Of a stretch of 64,000 nucleotides of DNA, positions 30,019 through 42,057 are shown one piece after another. A program made the translations under genes and the position numbers. How positions within the stretch are numbered: position 1 is the first letter of the stretch; every line of letters starts with the position of its first letter. The DNA comes from Chondrus crispus (Eukaryota > Rhodophyta > Florideophyceae > Gigartinales > Gigartinaceae), in contig NW_005179014.1 in assembly GCF_000350225.1 (NCBI RefSeq), positions 110,881-174,880 of the forward strand, written 5' to 3'. The notes under the pieces were generated by a model, which worked only from the letters and a program-made list of their open reading frames with translations, was not told the origin of the DNA and ran no database searches.

Positions 30019-31816
30019 ATGTACTCCAACAGCCCCCAATCGATCACAGTGCAAGACACGCACACTCAAAACTACGAAATCACTCGCACGCAGGACTTCC
30101 ATCCTTACACAAAAGCACAGCACCCTGCCGTCAGCACTACAGCGGTCCTCCGCACCTCATCAGCTGCACCAATCCCACTCACCACACCCGACCACCGCAC
30201 CAGACATGAAGCCAGAACTTACCCAGACGCAGCCCAATGGGCACAGCCACAAGACGCAGAACTGGATAAATTAGACAAAACTGAAACTATCCGATGGCTG
30301 GCAGACACAGAGCTCCCCACGCATACAAAGTTGATACCCCTCACAATAACGTTCCGATACATTCGAGACCACACCGGCACAGTCACCGAACGCAAAGCGC
30401 GATGCACAGCCAGAAGCGACCGCAAGACCCCAGGAACGCACTACGATCCAGAGCAACTAAAGACCTATATGGCGGACAAGACCACAGTACGCCTACTGCT
30501 CGCCATCGCCGCATCACACAACTGGTCCCTCGAGCACATGGACATCAGCTCAGCATACCTCCACGACATATTCCCCAGACAAAACCAGTGTATCTCAAAC
30601 AACCCCCCCGCTTTGACCGGACTCTCAAACATCCATGCAAAGCAGGACTCCTCATGCGCAATATATATGGCACACCTCAGGCAGCATGCAGTTATCACAA
30701 CGGCCTGTACAAGCACCTGACCTCACACGGATACAAACCCACTCAGGCAGACCCCTGCCCCCTCTACAAAAAAATCCGAACAAGGTCTCATCCTCGTGGC
30801 CATTAACATGGATCACTTCCATTCAGCGGCATCCTCCCAAACGCTGCAAGACGAGATCCACGCCGTCCTAACAGCCAAATATAAAGTCAAACGGCTTGGA
30901 TTTCCCGCAAAGTACCTCAAATGGCACGTACAACGCCTCGACAACGGTGCCATACCCATATCCTAACCCACCGTTGCCCGAAACATACTCACCAAAACGG
31001 CCATGCTCTCTTCCAACGCAAAGCGCACACCGCTACCAACCAAAGCGGCATTCACATACACACAAGAGGATCCACTCCTGGACCAACAGCAATCATTCCT
31101 CTTCAGACAGACAATTGGCGATCTCCGCTACTTAGCGGACAGCACCACACCCGTTATACACCCCGCGGTCAGCATGCTCGCCTCCGTCATGCACAAACCG
31201 GCGCGCACGCTCAAAACCCACCTCCACTGGCTCCTGCGTTACCTAAGCGGTACAGAACACCACGGCATCCTGTTCAAGGCAAGCACACCAACCGCTCGTC
31301 CGCACATACAGCGACTCAGATTTCGCCAGTGACCACGCACGCCGCTCCAGGACAGGAGTCGTACATATGTTCCACGACGCCCCCATAAGCTGGACCTCGG
31401 AAAGGCAATCCGTTGTCGCCGACTCCACGTGTGAAGCCGAATACTTGGCAGCCACGGCGGCAACACAACAAGCACTTTGGCTTCGCCGCCTCCTCGTCGA
31501 TGCACACACGCCGGAATCCCAACCGACTCCCCTGATCGTAGACAACAAAGCCGCAATCCTCGTCGCCCAAAACTCAGCTCCAACCAAACGCCGAAAATTC
31601 ATTGACATCAAACACCACCTCATACAGAACCACATACGAAGAAGAACGGTCAAGATTCAACATGTACCATCCGAGGAAAACGTAGCCGACTACTTCGCAA
31701 ACCCCCTCGGACCCCAACGCACACAAAACCTCCTCAACAAACTCAGCTTCGTGGACCCAAAACCCCTATTGGCGAACCCGGGGACTGTCAGACAGCACAA
31801 TCACATTCGCCAATAG
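30019..31816 (+). pseudogene. Copia 1 reverse transcriptase/RNase H remnant
   Basis: The RT part has SLEHMDISSAYLHDIFP (the DxxxAYLH motif) and KAGLLMRNIYGTPQAACS. The catalytic YVDD position reads NMDH. RNase H ends convincingly: VADSTCEAEYLAATAATQQA, VDNKAAILVAQN, FIDIKHHLIQNHI and VPSEENVADYFANPL. Several frame changes occur (30640, 30790, 30965, 31330). Confidence 0.85.
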
Positions 31817-31827
31817 TCATTTTGTAG

Positions 31828-31923
31828 TTTCAGACCGCACAGGACAGTCTGTCCCTCAGGGAACAGACTTAACCAACGAGCGAAGACGAGTAAACGAGGA
31901 GTCATCGGTCTCCTGTTCACACA
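31828..31923 (+). repeat. 3' LTR of Copia 1
   Basis: Aligned base for base to the 5' LTR; the initial TG has become TT. Followed by the CAACA duplication. Confidence 0.9.
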
Positions 31924-33129
31924 CAACACCATCCGTTTAGAAGTAAATTTGAAATTGAAGTGCCCTGACAGGGCATTATGTACGAGGGGTGCCGGGCATC
32001 GAGTACGACAGGTACTGTATTGACACTGTCCTATGGTCTTTAGCCAAGTGGCGCCATGTAATTCGCGTCTCTATATTGTCAAATGAGTAAATTTGTCGCC
32101 ATCCGACTCCCAATATAGAGATAGATATAGACAAAAAGGCCACATTTTTGAAGATATACGGTCCGATAGGGATGAAAGAAGCTACATGTGTCTGGATATG
32201 CAAGAAAATAACATCTACACAGCACAAATAGGGGTGCTCTAAGGGAGCAGCTCGAACCAAGTGAGCAGTGCTACAAACGGGACCATGTCAAGTGACAGCC
32301 AGTCCTAACAAAGGAATTTTCTCTCGTTTTCCCCCTCCCTCAGGGAGAGGGAAAACGAGAGAAAAGTAAGAACTCAACGAAAAGGGGGCGAGCCTCGCCC
32401 CCTTTTCGTTGAGTTCTTCACTAAAATCGGAAGCACTTGGCCGTAGCTTTTTCTGTAATGCCATCGTATAATTCCACTCCTCAAAAACGGAACAGAGCCT
32501 GGACAGTCTGCTGTGGAATGTGCAAATTGCAATGAAATTCCACCACTCCGTTAATTGGATCTTACCAGCTGCTTGAGATCAAACAGAAAAATGGAGAACC
32601 AGGCAGCATCGAAGATGCAGCCACGCGTCGTAGGTCTTGCACATGGCCAAGTCAGGCTTCCTGCAGCCTGCAGCCGGACAATGGCAAGCTGCATCACGTT
32701 TCGCTGTAATGAGGCTCCTCAATATGCATGACCAAAACGGTCATGAGAGAATGGCAACCACCTGCACCTATAGCAATCCTCCCAAATATTCGCTCTCTTT
32801 CATCAAACTATTAAGACGTCTTCTATTCGAATGAAGTCAAAACCTGACATCCACAGTCAAATCGCGCTTGTCCTGATGCGAATGCGCCGCAGAAGGATGT
32901 TTTTGTACTTTATCGCAGCAGTAGGAGATTTTTCTCAAAGCCAAAAATGGCAAGAGAACGCGAGGACTACGCCTGTCATTGTGTTTGCGGGAACACTTGA
33001 CGTTCGAAACGTTGACTCAAGTTTATGATGGTTCTTTATTCTGTAGGGCTTTTACAGTGCATCACGAGGCATTTCATGAATTTCTGAGTAGCATTCGCCT
33101 GCCTCTGCAAAATAATGTAGAAATGGAAC
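31924..33129. other. Intergenic with two back-to-back hairpins
   Basis: The hairpins are 32317-32340/32342-32365 (24-bp arms, one mismatch, 1-nt loop) and 32368-32391/32395-32418 (24-bp arms, perfect, 3-nt loop). Only 2 bp separate them. No gene was recognised; small frames at 32637-32834 and 32831-33028 have no motif. Confidence 0.7.
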
Positions 33130-34104
33130 GACGGGCAAAAGGCTGACCAATCCATCCGATATCCGACTTGCCGTAACGCTCTGAATGATGGCCGGGGCGA
33201 GTTGACCTAGATGTAATGGATACTTATCAGATGTCTAAGACATCTGTTTACGACATGTTTCATTCTACGTGTACAATACTGTCCACAAAACTACAGCTGG
33301 TTGGTTTACTGTATCTGGATTACGTCACTCAGCAAAAAAATCAAGTTGTCCCGTAATCTTCTGTCTACACTCTGTGGTTGTGTTGGAGCTTTGAACGTCA
33401 TAGCTGTCAAAACCAAGAAACTCGCGTGGTGCCACGCACCGAGCAATTTCTTTTGTAGAAAGCTTTCATATGCTTTGCCTGTGCAGGCGGTCGTTGACTC
33501 TGACTCTCGAATTTTATGCTGTTCGGCGCGTTGCGTAGGTTCAGCTCATGAATCTATAACCCACACCGTATCGGAACTTGGGCATTATTTGGAATCAGGA
33601 AAGATACATTTCGAGTGTTCGATAGCGGGGGATGAGGCATATGTGTGTACGGAGTTTCTGATAACACCCTTTCCTGCAGCCAATGACACAGATGCGGAGG
33701 ACGCATTTTACATTTATCATTCCTCCCTCCGAATGCATGTGGAGCAAGCTTTTGGGATGCTGGTTTGTAAGTGGAGAATCTTGCGGGAACTCAATTTTTC
33801 GCTACAAACTAACGCGCGTTTAATAGTTCTTTCTGTGAAGTTGCATAATTTTATGCTAGACCGTGCAGATGCCAAGACTACAAGAAGATTTACTCGGGAA
33901 GAATTGACCAAATTGGAGGGCGATGAGCGAGGTTGGTATGGGAGGATGAAGGATGATGCCGCTGAGATAGCAGAGAGTACCATGGAATCGCGTCGTGAGC
34001 CGTCTAGGAAAAGGAGGAGTATGGTTGACATAATCGAAGGAAAGGGCCTACCGAGGCCATCGGTCTTAGTTGCAGAGTGCATCAGAAAACGTAGACGGAA
34101 GTAG
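33130..34104 (+). pseudogene. Harbinger-type DDE transposase, second family
   Basis: The open part (33301-34104) reads GCVGALNVIAVKTKK, SNFFCRKLSYALPVQAVVDS, GSAHESITHTVSEL, IAGDEAYVCTEFLITPF, HSSLRMHVEQAFGMLVCKWRILR and LSVKLHNFMLDR, the blocks of DDE_Tnp_4. In the first block the usual catalytic Asp (GALDG) is Asn. Upstream frame-broken pieces (TYQMSKTSVYDMFHSTCTIL) supply the helical N-terminus. The basic C-terminus KRRRK may be a nuclear signal. No terminal repeats were found. Confidence 0.82.
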
Positions 34105-34584
34105 TAAGCCTGTATTTTGTTAGTTGCCATCTTGGCCAAGCACAGCGTGGTTTCCAAGTGGGGACCCGTAATTCATATCAAGGCTCGGTCCCAGCTCTGC
34201 GCTTGTTACCGCCGGTGTGGATCTATCATACAGGCGCTCTCATGTGGAAGTCTTCCCTCACCTTCCACGTCGCAAACTACCACTCAGCTAAGCGCGCAAA
34301 CGCACTCAAATACAGGGGGTCCCACGCAATACTGCTATACCGGAACAGACTTCGACATATGGCACTATTGCGTGAATGGCACTATACTGAAAGCTCCAAA
34401 ACACAATCATTTACATACAGTTATGTTCTGCTTGAAGCGAGCGAACAGAGAGTCAAGGCTTTGAGGGAGAATTCTACTGTACTTCTCTACAGGCGACAGC
34501 TGCGGACGTCCCTGCCTTCACCACTGTCCGCTCTCTCCTCCCTTGCACCCGCTCTACCCTCCCCCCCCGCGACGCCCCGCCCAG

Positions 34585-34896
34585 ATGTTCTCAGCCAAAG
34601 TCAAGCAGCAGATCACGTGTCCGCTGTGCGTGATGCGACGCTACGTGCTGTGCAACATGTGCAGCGGGTCCGGCCTGCGCCTCATAGCGTCCGGCCCGCG
34701 CGCCGCGCTGGCCAAGGGCCTCATGGATGCGAGGCGATTCGTCGACGGCGTGCGCCTGCGCCTGCTTGGGCAGCTGGGAGCATACCGCCGCTGGCGCGGC
34801 GCCGCAAGCAGGCGACCAGCCGATCGCCTGTGCTGCGATTTGTGTCCCAAATGCGGCGTGTGGCTACGTCGCGCGAAAGGAGACGGTCGCCAATGA
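34585..34896 (+). CDS. Cys-rich frame inside the pogo element, possible captured exon
   Basis: ATG opens MFSAKVKQQITCPLCVMRRY, followed by VLCNMCSGSG and, after a basic stretch, CCDLCPKCGVW. These are paired CxxC motifs suggesting zinc binding. Composition is much more GC-rich than the transposase. It is 103 residues with no family recognised. It may be a host exon carried by the element, or chance; the next segment on minus (34721-35158) is also open but without motifs. Confidence 0.35.
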   Translation: MFSAKVKQQITCPLCVMRRYVLCNMCSGSGLRLIASGPRAALAKGLMDARRFVDGVRLRLLGQLGAYRRWRGAASRRPADRLCCDLCPKCGVWLRRAKGDGRQ

Positions 34897-35212
34897 TGCT
34901 CCAGCTGTACCCGAGGTGCACACCCGCCATCACCACAGTGTAGCTGCCTTCAGCTCGTATTCTCACGGTCTCTTTAAAAGGGATGAAATATCGAATATCG
35001 AGTGGCTTCCTGCGTTTTTCAGCCATCGTACTGCTCAAATCTTCAAAAATTCGATGCGTATCAGGTACAAAAGTGTAGTCCAAGTCTTTCATCGCCATTT
35101 CGATTTCGACAGTGATGGCGGGTGTGCCTCCGCGGTGTGCACCGTGGAGGCACTCCAAAACATCGTTGAAGGTCTGTAATGTGAGTCGTGTGTATAGGGA
35201 ACAACGCAGAGC

Positions 35213-36994
35213 TCATTTATTGGGAAAGAAGTCGTTAATAACAGCCTGCTTAGAAGCTGCATTTTTGGATGTCTCCCTTGCGGCAATGGAATCCTTCTTC
35301 GCCTTACGGTGATACATAGAAGCCTCCATCACATTACAATTATAAGCTAAAACCTCCACAGTACTAAACATCTCTGCGATTTGCAAAGAACTGGGAACCG
35401 CTTGTACGACTTTTCCCTTATTTGTGTCATTATCTTCGTCATCGCTAGAGAATGTGGAGGCATTCCAAGGCTCGAAACTATCCTGTAGTAAGTCATCCAT
35501 AGCGTCGTTTACAATTCCCTCTCGAACTGCGCCAAGCTCTTCGACATCGATCCATCCCTCTATAGAATCCCTTGTTAAATATGAGTCGCAGTAAATAGCT
35601 TAACAATCATCGTTGGACACATTCACACTGAGGCATTGCATCATTGATGTGATGTCATCGAGCACTTTCTGCTCAACTGACACACGACGTGATCTCATCT
35701 TCCCATGTTCCGCCGTCAATGTGGCCTGCATTTCTAATGGCAAAACGTCGGAGTCGGATTTCACCCAGCAACGTGCAATTGTTTGCTGGGTGGTATCCTT
35801 CCAGGTATCAAGTACCATCTCTGCAACGTCTACCATATGAGGGTCATATCCCTCCCAATGCCGTTTGTGCCTGGCCTAATTTTTTGTTGGTGTCACTCTT
35901 CTCCGCACGCTGCTCAATGTCAATCACAATTTTTCAACATGTGGTGCCTACACTTACTTTTCCATGATGAAATAATGCCCAGATCCATCGGCTGGTGAAC
36001 TGCAGTATAATTTGGGGGAAGGGTGACAATTTCCATTTGCCCTGTATGATTAACTATGTCAGTACCGTGCGGACCGCAGTTGTCCATAAGAAATATAACA
36101 GGCCTAGATGTTCTCTGCCTTATAAAAGGAACAAATAAATTATAGAACCATTTCTTGAAAGTTACAGAATCCGAGCATGCATTACGGTGACTGAAGTAGG
36201 GCACAGGGGGAGTACCCAGCCGAAACCAACGGAGATTCTTGGCCTTGCCGATGATTACCATCGGGAGCTTGCATGTACCATCCGCATTCGTGCCAACAAG
36301 CGCCGTAATCCTGCCTTTCGCATTCATTGCCTTGGTACCACGAACAGACCTCTTGTTTTTATATGTGCAAATGTATGTGCGTCTGGGAAGAAGTGTAAAA
36401 ATAAACCAGGCTAGTCCACATTTTATATATTCTGCAGTTCATATTCGCGAAGTTTGGCTCTCAATGCGTCTACATCCGCTGCGACGCCCGCAACGTCAAC
36501 ACTACCAGCCTCGCCGTGAAGGGCGACAGAGCGCAATCCGTGTCTCTTGACAAATTTGTCTGTCCATCCTCGTGAAGCGGAAACTGACGAAGCGCACATT
36601 CTTGCGACTCAGTTAGATCTTTCAGTAATAATTTATCTCGCAAGTATATTGCTTTTGCCGCAATGATACTATGTGTGATGGACATTTTGGCAGAACGGGC
36701 AAGAGATATGAAGGACATAATGCTGGACTCCAGTATAGGGAATGGGGCCTCCCTCACTGTCTTTGTTGTAAAGGAAATGTTGGCGGTTTCTGCTTTCTTC
36801 GTAAGTGATTCAAGATTGGTAGCAATATTCGATGCTGTTCGCCGCGAGACCGAATACTCCTTCATGATGTGGTTGGCGGAGTATCCGATTTTGAGTAGGC
36901 GACCGACCTCAATTATTTCATTAAGGGTGAGCGGCGTGCGAGAAGTTGGAGAAGGATTGAGATGCGAGGGTGGTTCTTGAGTGGGAGGTCCCAT
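35213..36994 (-). pseudogene. Pogo/CENP-B-type transposase, multiply broken
   Basis: The N-terminal HTH reads IGYSANHIMKEYSVSRRTASNI. A shifted frame gives the CENP-B HTH (WTDKFVKRHGLRSVALHGEA), then NVD-stop-PGLF (first catalytic Asp). The DDE core is intact in one frame: ALVGTNADGTCKLPMVIIGK, RPVIFLMDNCGPHGTDIV and LPPNYTAVHQPMDLGIISSW. C-terminal pieces are 35836-35600 (TIARCWVKSD) and 35500-35213. At least two shifts and two stops. Confidence 0.9.
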
Positions 36995-37246
36995 GACGGT
37001 TGAAAAGTTGCTTTCAATGTGTCTCTCAGCAAGCGATGCAATGGGGTTTCGCTTATAGAGAAAACCGATGAGGTTTGCTCACTCCGCTTTCCGCCGTCGC
37101 ACCTTCGACTCTGCAGTTCTGCTACTGCTGAAGCCATACGTGTATGAACATGTGTAGGAATTATGATAACCGTGCCATGGAGTTTTGCATAGCCCTAATG
37201 CGTGGGAGGCACTATTCCAAGTAGCACTATTGCGTGACCCCCTGTA

Positions 37247-38560
37247 CGCAAACGACTCTGCCTCCCTGGCACGCGGCCCCAGTCCAAGGGCGTCCAAAAG
37301 CAATCGAAATCCTCCAGAAACCCCTCGCGTCCCTAACGGACGACCCCCCCCCGAAGAACTCCGTCTCACACAAGACCTCGCACAATGGTCAACACGGATC
37401 CCGCGCGTTCGCCTCCGTCTGCGGTAACAGCGGCTGCCACAGCCGCTCTCGCCGCAGCCGTCGCAACCCTTCCAGGTTCCGCCCCAATCTCCGTCCCTGT
37501 TCCGTCAATCCCCACCACTACGCCCCCGTCTATTACCTCCTTCTCCTCCCCGTCTTCATCCGCTCGGCATTCATCCCAACCACTGCGCTATCCCCGCCCG
37601 CCTCGAGCCCTGATATCCGGAGACCTCTCCCTCAAAGTCTGACCGTATCCACTCCCCCCGCCGTGCGCGACGATCAACCCCTACCCCCTTACAATCAAAT
37701 CCGACAAGTCAACAGAGTCCCTACGCCCATGTCCCGATCCCTTCTTTCGCATATGCGGGGCCCTGTTTGCTCCCTGGGTTTATAATATGGCCCCAGCCTC
37801 TTATATCCTCCTGTCGGCGTCACGGCACCCTCCATCTTCGGAAACTCATTTGGCACATCAAGCCAAAGACCGCTTTTTAAGACAGAGGATCCTCCTGTCC
37901 GTAGCAATCTTTCCCAGAGTCCCTGCAGCTAGCCTCCGATGGAACGCGGATAGCGTCGAAGCACAGTCACCGACAGCGGGAAACCAGCCCCCGGCGTTTT
38001 CACTGAGTGCGACACGTTGGTTCCAGGCGTGCACTGGTAGTGCCCCTATGCGCTGTGTACGACTCGCCAACCGACGCGAGCGAGCGCAGGCGATCCGCGG
38101 GCGCTCGGCCGCTAACGGACGCTGCAGCTGGCACAGCTTTCAACGGGGCGGCACCGGAGGACTCCGGCACTGACTGCGCCACCTTGCCCCGGGCAAGCCG
38201 CCGCACGCCCTGCGCTCCCCCCGAAGGAGGAAAGGGAAGCCAACAGCGGCCCGTAACACGCACATATGCGCGCGGCGGTGCACAGGCGCAAAATAGAGGC
38301 GAACGCGCCCCGAAGCAAGCATGAAGCGATCTGATGTTTGTTGCGTGCGCAAACCGCTACTGGGCGATGGCGGTTAAGCGCAGTGGCGTAGTGCGGATGG
38401 AACTACGCGCCGAGTCTACGAGGCCCCGCAAACCGCCGCCCGCCAGACGCGGGTACTTACCCGCGTTCGCATGACGTCACAGGGCGTACACGTAGCTGAG
38501 CTCCGCCGAACCATCTCGCCGTCGTCTCTGAATTAAAGCCGCCCCCTTCACCGATGTTTC
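37247..38560. other. C-rich stretch, no recognised gene
   Basis: Pro/Ser/Ala-rich frames (37385-37642 and 37234-37785 plus) without domains; they could be gag-like remnants. It ends at the GTTTC duplication of Copia 2 (38556-38560). Confidence 0.45.
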
Positions 38561-38698
38561 TGTGATGCCAAGATCAGACCGATGCCTCCGACCCCTGAAG
38601 GTGGTCGGAGCGCCGGCGGCTTCAATTGCGTGTGAGCTATCGGTGCCTTAAAGGCGGTGCCCTATCTGTGGGTGGTGCCCTATCTGGGTGGAATTACC
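38561..38698 (-). repeat. 3' LTR of Copia 2
   Basis: It starts (plus strand) TGTGATGCCAAGATC and aligns along its length to 45305-45442. The inner boundary is approximate by a few bases. Confidence 0.85.
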
Positions 38699-38699
38699 T

Positions 38700-40370
38700 T
38701 GTTTTAGTGACTGTATGCAGGTCGCGAGTCGTGCGGTTTTCTGAGTGGAACCACACTCCGCCGGACTCGCAGGCTGCCTATTTGTGTTTTTTGGTGTGGG
38801 GGGGCTTGGATTTGTATGCTGGATTTGTGTTTGGCATACAGTGTGTCTTTAGGGGGTTCGTAAAGATGTCGGATTTTTGGTCTGTCGTTGGTATGCGAAG
38901 GACCTTGATTTTGCCGGTTTGGACGGTTTCGTGCAAGAAGTGGTATCGAATGTCGATACATTTTCGCCTTCTTGTGGCGCCTTTGTTTTGCGAAATTTGC
39001 GCTGCCACAGTGTTGTCAATGTGCAGTGTTGGTTAGTGTGTGGGAATGGTGGTTTCCCTCGTCATGCTTGCCAGCCATGGGGTGAGCGTGGTGGTTTCGG
39101 CGGCGGCAATGTATTCCGCCTCGCAGGTGCTCTTGGCAACGATGGGTTGTTGTCGTGCCAGCTACTGCACCGGTGCGTCAGTGAGCAGTATTACGGTACT
39201 TGTGATGGACTTTCGGGGCTTCTCATCATTGGCGCAGTCAGCGTCTGAGTACGCTTTAATTCTGATGCTGTTGCGGTTGCCTCTGGGCATGAGTATGCCT
39301 TCTGTTCGCGTCGTGTGGAGGTATTGTACCACTGTCTGCAGTATCTTTTAGTACCGTTGGGTCAGCTTCTTCAGTGCTCGTGCGAGTGACGTGGCGGGGA
39401 ACGCGATGTCCGGCCGGGGTGGTGTCGGCGATGCACTTGATTTCGCCGACAGCCTTCCCGTATATCTCCGTGATGTCTGCACTTGCACTCTCTTCGGTCG
39501 TTTGTGGGTCCCCTTTGACTCCGTCTAGGTAAGGAGTGGTCTTCGGGTTGCTTTCTGCTTGGGCAAGAATGGTAGCTACACTGTCGACATTGGTGGGTTG
39601 GGACGAGTGGATTTCGTTTTTGCTGTACTGTACAGACCAGTTGAGGTACTTGTCAGGGCGTCCTCACCGGTTGACTTTGTATTTTATGTTCAGTACGTTG
39701 TACAGGTCTTCGATCATCCATCGTGACGTGGCGACGGGCAAAAAATCATCTATGCTGAACCAGAACGAGTATGATATTCTGTTGATCTCGTTTCATGAAG
39801 AGGGAGATGTCTGCGCGGAGTTGTTTGTACCCGTGTTTTTAGGTAGGTGTGCAACTCCGTTCTGTAAATGTTTGATGCGTCTGCTGTGCTGTACAAATTT
39901 ACCTGCAGCTGCCGGTGGTTTCTCTTGTGTTTGTATGTTCTGTGAAATCGTGGTGGTTGCCATACGAACACTTTCTTGGAGTGCTGGTATTTTTCATGGA
40001 GGTATGCCCCCGCTATGTCGAAGTGCACGACGTGCATGGCCATTGATGGGGCAATTACGAAGAGGGATCGGATCGCGGTCAGGTCCGCCATGTATGTTGC
40101 GGTTTTATAGGGGTCGAAGTATACTGTAGGCTTCGTGAGGTCCCCTCTAATTGAGCATCTTGCTTTGGGCTCTGTGCCCTTGATGGTCTTGCCATGCTTG
40201 TAGCGGTACGTCATCGTGGTCGGCAGGATGTTTTTTGGTTGGCCGGGCTGGTTGTGTCGTTCCAGTCAATTGTGTTCATCCTGTCAAGCTGGTCTAGCTC
40301 ATCATTATGGGCCTTGCGCCAGTGTGCGGCGTAGGGGAATTTTTTCCCCGCTTCAGTGTCTTGGGTGCTG
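38700..40370 (-). pseudogene. Copia 2 reverse transcriptase/RNase H remnant
   Basis: RT pieces: AAHWRKAHNDELDQLDRM, TYRYKHGKTIKGTEPKARC, VVHFDIAGAYLHEKYQ and FVWQPPRFHRTYKHK. RNase H end: CIDIRYHFLHETVQTGKIKV and PTTDQKSDIFTNPLKT. Many stops and shifts lie between; no intact catalytic YVDD was located. Confidence 0.85.
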
Positions 40371-40792
40371 CCGTGGTGGTGGTGATTTTGGTGGGGATGT
40401 TGCTCGTACGTGTGGTGCAATGCGCCTGGAAGGCGGTGGGCAAGGTCGGCGACCCACACGGCCCGAACACAAACAAACAAACGGAACAACCAAAGCAGCC
40501 GGCAGCGCAATGCCACGGAACGTTCGGAGCTCCCTTTCCCTTTATGTCGGCTTGCGGCCTGCGGTAGCTCGAATCCCTAAAGGGGGGCGAAGGAAGAAAA
40601 GCCCGGCCGGGGAATAGGTGTGGTAAAGACTTGACAAGGCAAATTCTCGACGAGTGCAGGGGTGTCTAGGTAGACCTGATCCGCTGGGTCGTAAATCCAA
40701 TGCTCGTGGAGCGCCTTGATACCTCATACCCTTGATAAGGTCTTCGACGGGGACCTCGCAACGTAGCCCGTCGGGAAAGAAGAAAAAGTAGT

Positions 40793-41853
40793 GTAGTGCA
40801 ATATGCGGGGTTTACCGGGGGGGTGAAGTGAAAAGAAACTAAGTTGGAATGTGAATACTGTAGTCCGGGATTGAGGGACACACGTGTGAATATTTGCACA
40901 GTTTTCATTTTAATTATTAATTTTATGTAGTTAATTAGTCAGTATTAATCTTGCTGACATTAGATCTGATCTACGATCTAGCGCCGCAAGCTACTGTAGT
41001 GGCTCTGGTGGGGCGATATATACCTTAGCCCTCTGACCACCAAGTCAGTAAAGGCCCGAGTTGCCAGAGTTAGATATCGCCTTGGTTGGAGTCTGTCTTT
41101 TACAAGACATTCCCTTTTACTACAGATTACTTTATCCATTGCACTCGGGGGTCCCCTTTTCTTATCCATTTACCTTTTCTATCTCTAATTCCTATCCTTT
41201 TCTATCTCAACATCTATTTTCCCTTAATTTTGTTGGTTCCATTGGAGTCGGTCGCGACCGATCCGGTGTTGGTGTGATTGTCATCGGGCTGCACGTTGAT
41301 CGTAGCGCTGCTACAGTGTCCTGTTCCGTTGGAAGGCTGTTGCAACCACGCCTCCTTCGAAGGTCTTATCATACAAGACAGTGTTGGTACCATCAGATGC
41401 GATTGCGATCGCATTAGTGTCGGTGTTTTGCCATGAGGCGACACGTTGGTCGTAACGTTGCTACATAGTTACGTTCCCGTCGGGTAGTGCTAATCGAGCC
41501 CTCGTCGAAGACCTTGAAGTATACTTAAGGTGTTGAAGACGCTCAACGAGCTTTGGCCTTACAACCCAGCGAACCGCCGTTACCTTTCAGTAGACAACGC
41601 CCAACCCGCACTCGTCGAGCACTCAAGTCTTCGCAAGTCTATCCCACCATTCATCCTCCCGGGCCGGGCATCTTCCCTAAGCCCCCCCGTCGGAGTCGAG
41701 CTACCGTGGGCTGCAAGCCCACATAAGGGGAAAGGAAGTCCCGAGCGCTTCGTAGCGCGTGCCGCCGGCAGTGGTTGTTGCTGTTGCTCTGTTTGTCCTT
41801 TTTGCTTGTCCGTCGGACTGTGGTCGCGGCCTGCTAGGCACATTGCAGTACAA
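40793..41853 (-). repeat. Reversed solo LTR (family A) inside the family A LTR
   Basis: Plus-strand ends are TGTAGTGCAATA and CATTGCAGTACA. Duplications AGTAG flank it directly on both sides. Removing it joins CCCGTCGGGAAAG...AGTAG to CAGCGCTAC, as in the uninterrupted relative. Confidence 0.9.
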
Positions 41854-42007
41854 GTAGCAGCGCTACACCTTCGTACTGCCCGATGGCAAAGTACCGACAC
41901 CGGATCGTTCGCAACTGGATTCTGATAGAACCAACGCTATCTTATACACGAGATGAGATCTGCGTCGGAGACGTCGTCGCAACAGCCTCCGACGGAACGG
42001 ACAACAG

Positions 42008-42057
42008 TAGCAGCGCTATACCTTCGTACTGCGCAGTACGAAGGTATAGCGCTGCTA
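42008..42057. repeat. 50-bp perfect palindrome inside the LTR
   Basis: 42008-42032 pairs perfectly with 42033-42057 without a loop. The same LTR's other copy of this segment (41869 onward) reads on from TTCGTACTGC straight to CCGATGGCAAAG. One arm here is therefore an inverted copy inserted at that point. Confidence 0.92.

Larger units (their letters stand above)
26783..31923 (+). mobile_element. Copia LTR retrotransposon 1, dead, with nested solo LTR
   Basis: It is bounded by 96-bp LTRs and 5-bp duplications CAACA (26778-26782 and 31924-31928). Gene order gag, protease, integrase, RT, RNase H is the Copia order. The LTRs differ at about 5 of 96 positions. Every gene has stops or shifts, and a foreign solo LTR (28502-29150) splits it, so it is an old inactive copy. 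Confidence 0.93.
34311..37246. mobile_element. Pogo-type (Tc1/mariner superfamily) transposon with extra DNA
   Basis: TACAGGGGGTC(CC)ACGCAATA at 34311 and its reverse complement ending CCCCCTGTA at 37246 are terminal repeats sharing TA target sites. GCACTATT-type motifs recur just inside both ends, likely transposase-binding sites. The transposase is on minus (35213-36994). The left 0.9 kb contains GC-rich sequence not belonging to the transposase. Confidence 0.88.
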
